The notes beneath the pieces were generated by a model. The model saw nothing but the letters and a program-made list of their open reading frames with translations. It was not told where the DNA came from and did not search any database. Of a DNA stretch of 5,641 nucleotides, positions 1 to 4,680 are shown piece after piece. Positions within the stretch are counted from its first letter, which is position 1. Each line of letters starts with the position of its first letter. Origin of the DNA: Candidatus Aerophobota bacterium (GTDB lineage Bacteria > Aerophobota > Aerophobia > Aerophobales > B3-G15). The translations under genes and the position numbers were made by a program. The stretch lies in assembly GCA_014859225.1 (NCBI GenBank), contig JACUUP010000094.1, positions 1-5,641 on the forward strand, read 5' to 3'.

Positions 1-1
1 C

Positions 2-2077
2 AGTTTCATCGTGCAAATTAAGCAGGACTTTTTGCCATCCGAAGTTGCAGGAAGGGTAGCAAAAGCTTTTAATATGCGCACTCGCCATATTTACAGGGTT
101 GCTGTGCGCGGTTTTTCTATTGAAGCAGGAACAAACATCAAGATAGAGGATATTTTGTCTATTCCCGGAGTTCTTTATGTGGAGCATGACAGAGAGGTGC
201 GAATTACAGAGCAGGTTATACCTACCGGGATTCGGCGCATAAGAGCGCATGAAAGTAGCATTGCGAACATTGATGGGGTGGATGTAGATATCGTCATTAT
301 TGATACGGGCATTGACAGAAATCATCCTGACTTGAATGTTGTTGCGGGGCGCAATTTCACATCTGATGACCCTTCAGCCTGGGACGACGGAAATGGGCAC
401 GGCACTCATGTTGCAGGAATCGCTGCAGCACTTGATAACGATATTGGTGTGGTGGGAGTTGCCCCGGGGGCACGGCTCTGGGCAGTGAAAGTGCTTGGCG
501 CAAGCGGCTCAGGTTCCCTCTCCGATCTTATCGCTGGTGTTGACTGGGTAACTCAAAATGCAGATGAAATTGCGGTGGCTAATATGAGCCTGGGTCTTTA
601 TGCAAGAAGCCGTTCTTTGCGCACTGCTATTCAAAATAGCGTAGCTGCAGGGGTAGTTTATTTTGCAGCCGCGGGAAACGATTCAAGGGATGTCTATGGA
701 GCTGATGGAGTTTTTGGCACCAGGGACGATTTTATTCCTGCTGCATACCCGGAAGTTGCCGCTATTTCCGCTTTAGCTGATTCGGATGGAGAGCCAGGCA
801 GTCTTGGTCCAGATACAAGCAAGGATTATGGCAAAGATGATAGCTTTGCCTCTTTCAGTAACTATAGCAGGAGCGTGGCTGCTGACAATCCGGTAAACTC
901 ACCCGGTGCGGCGATTGACCTTTTGATGCCGGGCGTTGATATTTACTCTACCTACAAAAACATGGGTTATGCTACCTTGAGTGGCACCAGTATGTCATCT
1001 CCCCATGCCGCAGGTCTTGCCGCTCTGTACATTGCTGCTCATGGCCGGGCTACGAGTGCCGCTGAAGTCTATGCGATTCGCCAGGCGCTGATTGATATGG
1101 GTATGGACCAGGCAACTGGTAACCGGCTGGCACATCCAGAGACAGAACCAGATACAAATCCGGAAAACCTCGGCTGGGCAAGAAGTTTCATAGGAAATCC
1201 ACCCGAGGTGTTTTGGGCGTATCCTGAGGATGGCGATGTTATTTCGGGAGATGCGGTGAATATGCAGATTGACGCATCAGACGAAGAAGATACGGAAGGG
1301 ACGCTCGTGGTTGAGTGGCGGGTGGATGGCAGAGGCTGGGAAGATGCAGAGTACGAGCCATCCAGTGGATACTACGAAGCCCTCTGGGATACCACTACAT
1401 TACCTGATGGTGTGTATAACCTACATGCTAGGGCTACGGACAGCGATGATAACCGGGTGGTCTCTCGTATCGGTGTAGCCGTTGACAATATTGATGATGC
1501 GCCGGTAGCTTTTTGGATAAAGCCTGAACAGTGGGATATTCTCCAAGATACGGTAGACATCAAGATACAGGCGAGCGATGACCGGGATAAAGGAGATGAG
1601 CTTGTGGTTGAGTGGCGGGTAGATGGTGGAGACTGGGAAGATGCAGAGTACGAGCCATCCAGTGGATACTATGAGGCAATCTTGGATACAAAAGCTTTAT
1701 CTGATGGCACATATACCTTGCAGGCTCGAGCAACTGATAGGGGAGATAATGTAAGTTCTTTAGCTACAATCACGGTTTATATAAAAAATCAGGAAGAGCT
1801 CAAATCTATTCTGTATCAAAACTACCCCAACCCATTTGATTTACAAACTACGATTAAATTTTACCTCGCAACACCTGCGCATGTTATCTTGAAGATTTAT
1901 AATATGCAGGGTCAGCTGGTGAAAACGCTGGTGGATGAATACCGTGGAGCTGATAACCACAGTGAAATCTGGAATGCGGATAACGATGCAGGCAATAAAG
2001 TTGCATCCGGGGTTTATTTTTATCAGATAAGAGCGGGAATCTTTGTTTCCATGAAAAAGATGCTTTTAATGAAGTGA
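2..2077 (+). CDS. Secreted subtilisin-like serine protease (S8 family) with Ig-like repeats and T9SS sorting domain, 5'-partial
   Basis: Secreted endopeptidase of the subtilase family; substrate unknown. Residues are numbered from the GTG at 11. Residues 1-66 resemble an I9 inhibitor propeptide (ending GVLYVEHD). The frame is open to the window edge (SFIVQIK continues the propeptide strand), so the real start and signal peptide lie upstream and GTG-11 is probably not the start. The S8 domain (about 90-365) has Asp98 (IIDTGID), His130 (GHGTHVAG), oxyanion Asn223 (AAAGND) and Ser327 (GTSMSSPHAAG): a complete triad. Two tandem Ig-like domains follow (about 398-493 and 498-593; VEWRVDG and DGxYxLxARATD in both). 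The C-terminus (about 600-688; NYPNPF, IYNMQGQLVKTL, SGVYFYQI, KKMLLMK) is a type IX secretion type A sorting domain, related to the FlgD Ig-like fold. Stop is TGA at 2075-2077. It converges on the tRNA; no hairpin-plus-T-run terminator is visible. Arginine codons favour CGN, unlike the other two genes. Family is certain; export route is inferred. Confidence 0.96.
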   Translation, partial: SFIVQIKQDFLPSEVAGRVAKAFNMRTRHIYRVAVRGFSIEAGTNIKIEDILSIPGVLYVEHDREVRITEQVIPTGIRRIRAHESSIANIDGVDVDIVIIDTGIDRNHPDLNVVAGRNFTSDDPSAWDDGNGHGTHVAGIAAALDNDIGVVGVAPGARLWAVKVLGASGSGSLSDLIAGVDWVTQNADEIAVANMSLGLYARSRSLRTAIQNSVAAGVVYFAAAGNDSRDVYGADGVFGTRDDFIPAAYPEVAAISALADSDGEPGSLGPDTSKDYGKDDSFASFSNYSRSVAADNPVNSPGAAIDLLMPGVDIYSTYKNMGYATLSGTSMSSPHAAGLAALYIAAHGRATSAAEVYAIRQALIDMGMDQATGNRLAHPETEPDTNPENLGWARSFIGNPPEVFWAYPEDGDVISGDAVNMQIDASDEEDTEGTLVVEWRVDGRGWEDAEYEPSSGYYEALWDTTTLPDGVYNLHARATDSDDNRVVSRIGVAVDNIDDAPVAFWIKPEQWDILQDTVDIKIQASDDRDKGDELVVEWRVDGGDWEDAEYEPSSGYYEAILDTKALSDGTYTLQARATDRGDNVSSLATITVYIKNQEELKSILYQNYPNPFDLQTTIKFYLATPAHVILKIYNMQGQLVKTLVDEYRGADNHSEIWNADNDAGNKVASGVYFYQIRAGIFVSMKKMLLMK
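1304..1381 (+). repeat. Ig-domain internal direct repeat, copy 1
   Basis: A 78-nt segment in the first Ig-like domain (residues 432-457, from LVVEWRVDG to GYYEA). It matches copy 2, 297 nt (99 codons) downstream, at 70 of 78 bases by hand count and 24 of 26 residues. A 39-nt core (1336-1374) is identical in both copies. The domains are much more diverged on either side. Confidence 0.93.
1601..1678 (+). repeat. Ig-domain internal direct repeat, copy 2
   Basis: Second copy of the 78-nt segment, in the second Ig-like domain (residues 531-556). The identical core lies at 1633-1671. The only amino-acid changes from copy 1 are Arg441 to Gly540 and Gly442 to Asp541; the other six base differences are silent and lie outside the core. 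Confidence 0.93.
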
Positions 2078-2091
2078 GGGTAGTGATATTA

Positions 2092-2168
2092 TGGCACGCC
2101 TGGAGGGACTCGAACCCCCGACCCACAGCTTAGAAGGCTGTTGCTCTATCCAGCTGAGCTACAGGCGC
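2092..2168 (-). tRNA. tRNA-Arg (anticodon UCU), CCA encoded
   Basis: It folds by hand into a complete 77-nt cloverleaf. The acceptor is GCGCCUG / CAGGCGU, the D-stem GCUC / GAGC with loop AGCUGGAUA, the anticodon stem ACAGC / GCUGU with loop CUUCUAA, the variable loop 5 nt, and the T-stem GGGGG / CCCUC with loop UUCGAGU. The discriminator is G73, followed by CCA. The anticodon UCU is the complement of 2132-2134 and reads AGA (and AGG by wobble). A20 in the D-loop and G73 suit a bacterial tRNA-Arg. The first acceptor pair is G1-U72 wobble instead of the usual G-C. It lies 22 bp downstream of recD2 on the same strand, with its own likely promoter. Confidence 0.98.
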
Positions 2169-2176
2169 CATATTAA

Positions 2177-2204
2177 AAGATAATAAATTTTTACCCTCTG
2201 TCAA
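2177..2204 (-). promoter_or_regulatory. Predicted sigma-70 promoter of tRNA-Arg, inside the recD2 3' end
   Basis: On the minus strand, TTGACA (2204-2199) is followed after 16 bp by TATCTT (2182-2177, 4 of 6 matches to TATAAT). A start about 7 nt further would fall within a few bases of the mature tRNA 5' end at 2168. The -35 overlaps recD2 codons 726-728 (Val-Asp-Arg), just before its TAA stop. The tRNA could also be transcribed by read-through from recD2. Confidence 0.6.
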
Positions 2205-4380
2205 CACTTTTGTTTACTCTTGCATTCTGGCAGAGCCTCTGTGCGAGATTGGTGTATCTTCTGGCAACCTTATCATTTCTTATGGCAATAGCTAAAGCCT
2301 TTTTGTCACCAATAAATATGGCTAATTTTTTAGCTCGGGTAAGAGCTGTATAAAGAAGGTTTCTTTGAAGCATAATGTAATGAGACATAAGGACTGGCAT
2401 AATAATCGCAGGATACTCTGAGCCTTGAGATTTATGAACACTTACCGCATAGGCAACGGTTAGCTCATTTAAATCCTGCCCCCGGTATAGAACTTTTTTT
2501 TCGAGGAAATTTACCAGAATTGTTTCCTCACCTGAATTTATTCTTTCTATCACTCCAATATCTCCGTTAAAAACGTCCTTTTCGTAGTTATTTTTTAATT
2601 GCATAACCTTATCTCCCACTTTGAATAAAGTCTGTCCCCGGGTTATGCAGGAGGTGTTTGGATTTAAAATTTTTTGCAGGATTTTATTTAATCTATTGAC
2701 CCCTGCCATTCCTTTATAAAGAGGTGATATAGCTTGAATGTCGGTAAAGGGGTTAAAAGCAAACTCCTCCGGTATCTTTTTGCAGTAAAGCTCTATTGCT
2801 ATCCTCTCAGCTTTTTCCGCATCAGGCTCTTCCCAAAAATAAAAATCTTTTGTCGCATCTTTATTTTGGGAAGTTAGGCGCAAAGAGGGAAGATAGGGAA
2901 ACTGGCCTTTGTTTATACGATGGGCATTTACAACTATGAGACTGCTTTTAGCCTGGCGAAAAATCTCCTCAAGTTTGACCACATTAACCACTTTAGATTG
3001 GATGATATCCTGCAAAAGGTTTCCCGGTCCTACGGCAGGAAGCTGGTCAGCATCACCCACCAGAATTAGTCTACAGGATGAGTGGAGTGCTTTAAGTAAT
3101 GCCTTCATAAGTAGTATATCCACCATAGATACCTCATCCACTATTACAACATCGGCTCTGAGTTTGTTTTTCTCATTTTTAATAAATCCATGATGCGGGG
3201 TATATCCTAACAGGCGATGGATGGTGCTTGCTTTTCTACCCGTTGCCTCAGATAATCTTTTTGCTGCTCTTCCTGTGGGAGCTGTTAAAATTACTTTGAG
3301 GTTGAAATTTTCAAAAAGAAGCGCTATTGATTTAACGGTGGTGGTTTTTCCGGTTCCCGGCCCGCCGGTTAATACCATTAATTTTTCACAAAGAGCAGTT
3401 TTAATTGCCTCCTTTTGATTTAAGGAAAGCTTTATTTTTTCTTCTTTTTCCAGAAAATCTATTATATTCTGCCATCCAGGAGGCGGGGTTTTCTTTTTTG
3501 TTTTGAGAATTTCATCAAGCTTTTTTGCAACTTCTATCTCAGCTAAATACAGCTCAGGATGGTAAACAGCTCCATCTTCTATGATAATCTCTTGCTTTTG
3601 TTGTAGCTCGCTAAGGTTTTTTTCCAGCAGAGCCTCCTGTATCCCTAAAAGTCTGGCGGCTTTCTCTTTTACTTCCTTACAGGGAAGATATGCGTGACCC
3701 TGTTCTGTGCTTTGCATTAGTGTATGGTGGATTCCGGCCTTTATCCGTAAAGGTGAATCTTTTTTTATTCCGGCGTCCTCTGCTATAGAGTCTGCTTTTT
3801 TAAAACCTATTCCAAAGATATCTTTAATTAAGCAGTAAGGATTTTCCTGAATTTTTTGAGGAGCCTCATCCTGGTAGGTGCTATATATTTTGTTGGCAGT
3901 GGATGGACCTATTCTTAAGGAATAAAGATAGAGCATTACCTGTTTTGTTTTGTTTTGTTTGGACCAGGCAGAAAGAATATTTGCCTTTCTTTTTGACCCT
4001 ATTCCCTCCACCTCTTTTAATCTGTCCGGGTTTTGCTCAATTATTTTTAAACTATCCTCCCCGAAAAATTTCACGATTCTTGCAGCTAACGTGGGACCAA
4101 TTTTTTCTATTATTCCGCTGCCAAGATACCTCTCTATTCCTTTTTTAGTAGCTGGTTGCATTTTAATGTAACTTTGGAGTTTAAACTGTCTTCCATACTT
4201 AGGATGGACTGTCCATTCGCCTTCAATTTGTAAAAGCATCCCCGGCGCAGGCTGGATGATATTTCCCACGATGGTAAAGGTGTCATCCTCTTTCTCAAGC
4301 TGGGAGCATTTTGCCACCAGGTAGCCATTTTGCTCATTATAAAAGATAATCCTTTCCAAGGTAGCTTTCATAATCTGCAT
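2191..4380 (-). CDS. recD2: RecD2-type SF1B DNA helicase (RecD/YrrC family ATP-dependent 5'-3' helicase)
   Basis: Cytoplasmic ATP-dependent 5'-to-3' DNA helicase of the stand-alone RecD2 type, which in other bacteria acts in repair and replication-fork upkeep without RecBC. The 729 aa are full length for the family. Residues 1-75 form the OB-like N-terminal domain (NEQNGYLVAK, HPKYGRQFK). Residues 80-205 hold helix-hairpin-helix segments (EVEGIGSKRK, IFGIGFKKAD). The helicase motifs are Q-like LNQKEAI 320-326, Walker A GGPGTGKTT 339-347 (Lys345), Ia APTGRAAKRL 367-376, Walker B DEVS 415-418, III GDADQLP 442-448, V VSVHKSQGSE 646-655, and VI LLYTALTRAKK with Arg682. No key residue is missing. 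The 2B/SH3-like segment is near 586-611. ATG-4380 was preferred over the in-frame ATG-4371 because GGTGG lies 6 nt before it. Stop is TAA at 2193-2191. Divergent from the LacI-type gene; tRNA-Arg follows 22 bp after. Arginine codons are mostly AGA/AGG. Confidence 0.97.
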   Translation of the reverse strand: MQIMKATLERIIFYNEQNGYLVAKCSQLEKEDDTFTIVGNIIQPAPGMLLQIEGEWTVHPKYGRQFKLQSYIKMQPATKKGIERYLGSGIIEKIGPTLAARIVKFFGEDSLKIIEQNPDRLKEVEGIGSKRKANILSAWSKQNKTKQVMLYLYSLRIGPSTANKIYSTYQDEAPQKIQENPYCLIKDIFGIGFKKADSIAEDAGIKKDSPLRIKAGIHHTLMQSTEQGHAYLPCKEVKEKAARLLGIQEALLEKNLSELQQKQEIIIEDGAVYHPELYLAEIEVAKKLDEILKTKKKTPPPGWQNIIDFLEKEEKIKLSLNQKEAIKTALCEKLMVLTGGPGTGKTTTVKSIALLFENFNLKVILTAPTGRAAKRLSEATGRKASTIHRLLGYTPHHGFIKNEKNKLRADVVIVDEVSMVDILLMKALLKALHSSCRLILVGDADQLPAVGPGNLLQDIIQSKVVNVVKLEEIFRQAKSSLIVVNAHRINKGQFPYLPSLRLTSQNKDATKDFYFWEEPDAEKAERIAIELYCKKIPEEFAFNPFTDIQAISPLYKGMAGVNRLNKILQKILNPNTSCITRGQTLFKVGDKVMQLKNNYEKDVFNGDIGVIERINSGEETILVNFLEKKVLYRGQDLNELTVAYAVSVHKSQGSEYPAIIMPVLMSHYIMLQRNLLYTALTRAKKLAIFIGDKKALAIAIRNDKVARRYTNLAQRLCQNARVNKSVDRG
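3942..3961. repeat. Short pentanucleotide repeat (GTTTT)x3 plus GTTTG within recD2
   Basis: Three full GTTTT units followed by GTTTG, read as AAAAC units on the coding strand. They encode the Lys/Gln-rich stretch KQNKTKQ (residues 141-147), between the two helix-hairpin-helix regions. The unit length is not a multiple of three, so gaining or losing one unit would shift the frame. Confidence 0.85.
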
Positions 4381-4386
4381 AAATTT

Positions 4387-4391
4387 CCACC
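4387..4391 (-). promoter_or_regulatory. Ribosome binding site of recD2
   Basis: GGTGG on the minus strand lies 6 nt before the ATG at 4380. The next in-frame ATG (4371) would be 15 nt away, so this site favours the first ATG. Confidence 0.65.
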
Positions 4392-4424
4392 ATCATTAAA
4401 TTGCATTATGCTCAAACTTTGTAA

Positions 4425-4453
4425 ATTGTAGTTGGATAAAGGGAAAATGTCAA
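4425..4453 (-). promoter_or_regulatory. Predicted sigma-70 promoter of recD2
   Basis: On the minus strand, a perfect TTGACA (4453-4448) is followed after exactly 17 bp by TACAAT (4430-4425, 5 of 6 matches). Transcription would start near 4418, giving a leader of about 38 nt that contains the GGTGG ribosome site. This is the best promoter match in the window. Confidence 0.78.
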
Positions 4454-4466
4454 TAAATGTCAGTAA
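4447..4466. repeat. Tandem 10-bp repeat at the recD2 -35 region
   Basis: ATGTCAATAA is directly followed by ATGTCAGTAA, nine of ten bases identical. The first unit contains the complement of the recD2 -35 element and the second lies just upstream of it. It could be a protein-binding direct repeat or chance in AT-rich DNA. Confidence 0.5.
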
Positions 4467-4504
4467 TGGTGGATGTGTGATTTTGTTGTGAAAGCATTAT
4501 TTTG

Positions 4505-4536
4505 TTGACATACCTGTTATGTAATTTTGGTATATC
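4505..4536 (+). promoter_or_regulatory. Possible distal promoter facing the LacI-type gene
   Basis: A perfect TTGACA (4505-4510) is followed by TGGTATATC, which contains an extended -10-like TGnTATATC (hexamer 4531-4536). The 20-bp spacer is longer than the usual 16-18. A 5-bp-arm inverted repeat, ACATA and TATGT (4508-4512 and 4518-4522), sits across the -35 edge and spacer and could be an operator. If used, it gives a leader of about 140 nt for the LacI-type gene. Confidence 0.35.
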
Positions 4537-4541
4537 ATCGC

Positions 4542-4602
4542 ATCAGAAGGGCATTTTTTCGCTACACAGACCTGCAAAAATGTAAACAAAACTTGCCCTG
4601 AT
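4542..4602 (+). other. Possible imperfect stem-loop in the distal leader of the LacI-type gene
   Basis: GGGCA (4549-4553) can pair with TGCCC (4594-4598). ATCA (4542-4545) can pair with TGAT (4599-4602) across a 3-nt bulge. The loop is long (about 40 nt) and no riboswitch family is recognised. It would be transcribed only from the distal promoter. Function is unknown and may be nil. Confidence 0.25.
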
Positions 4603-4607
4603 TTATC

Positions 4608-4635
4608 TTGACATAGAAAATAGTGGTGGTAAGAT
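4608..4635 (+). promoter_or_regulatory. Predicted proximal sigma-70 promoter of the LacI-type regulator gene
   Basis: A perfect TTGACA (4608-4613) is followed after 16 bp by TAAGAT (4630-4635, 4 of 6 matches). Transcription would start near 4642, inside the first operator copy and about 39 nt before the ATG. A repressor bound there would block the promoter directly. Confidence 0.6.
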
Positions 4636-4664
4636 TAAAACGATTCAATATTAAATCGTTTTAA
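4635..4664. promoter_or_regulatory. Double LacI-family operator / 30-bp palindrome
   Basis: Two 14-bp sites, TTAAAACGATTCAA (4635-4648) and TTAAATCGTTTTAA (4651-4664), both fit TTnAAnCGnTTnAA and lie 16 bp apart centre to centre. Each is itself a near-palindrome around a central CG, the usual form of LacI/PurR/CcpA-type operators. The two are also mirror images, so the whole 30 bp is a palindrome with 14 of 15 pairs matching. It begins at the last base of the proximal -10 and ends 16 bp before the regulator's ATG, which suggests self-repression. A transcribed hairpin is a weaker alternative; it is AT-rich and has no loop of normal size. Confidence 0.75.
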
Positions 4665-4680
4665 GTCAAAAGATTTTGAA

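Noticed and set aside
1269-1563. Open frames on both strands across the Ig-like repeat region (1269-1478 +, 1372-1563 -)
   Set aside because: Shadows of the protease reading frame, which has clear domain content through this region.
2055-2091. Small AT-rich inverted repeat (AAAAG ATG CTTTT) considered as a terminator between the converging protease and tRNA genes
   Set aside because: The stem is only 5 bp with four A-T pairs and encodes conserved sorting-domain residues. There is no GC-rich stem with a T-run.
2092-2110. tRNA 3' end as an attachment site for an integrated element
   Set aside because: No second copy of the tRNA 3' end and no integrase gene are visible in the window.
1884-2126. 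Minus-strand open frame of 80 codons beginning MGRGFESLQA
   Set aside because: The start is a translation of the tRNA-Arg T-arm region, a classic false peptide (GRGFESLQ), and the rest is antisense to the protease 3' end. No ribosome site or family resemblance.
2494-2501. Run of eight A on the recD2 coding strand as a programmed frameshift site
   Set aside because: The main frame continues with intact motifs V and VI on the far side, and no alternative-frame product or stimulatory structure is apparent.
2909-4171. Several plus-strand open frames of 65-94 codons
   Set aside because: All are antisense to recD2, whose protein has every helicase motif. Their translations have low-complexity, shadow-like composition.
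4134-4337. Minus-strand open frame of 67 codons inside recD2
   Set aside because: Out-of-frame shadow of the recD2 N-terminal domain.
4470-4500. TGTGA-type CRP site upstream of the LacI-type gene
   Set aside because: The TGTGA motifs are in the same orientation with no TCACA partner at the right spacing.
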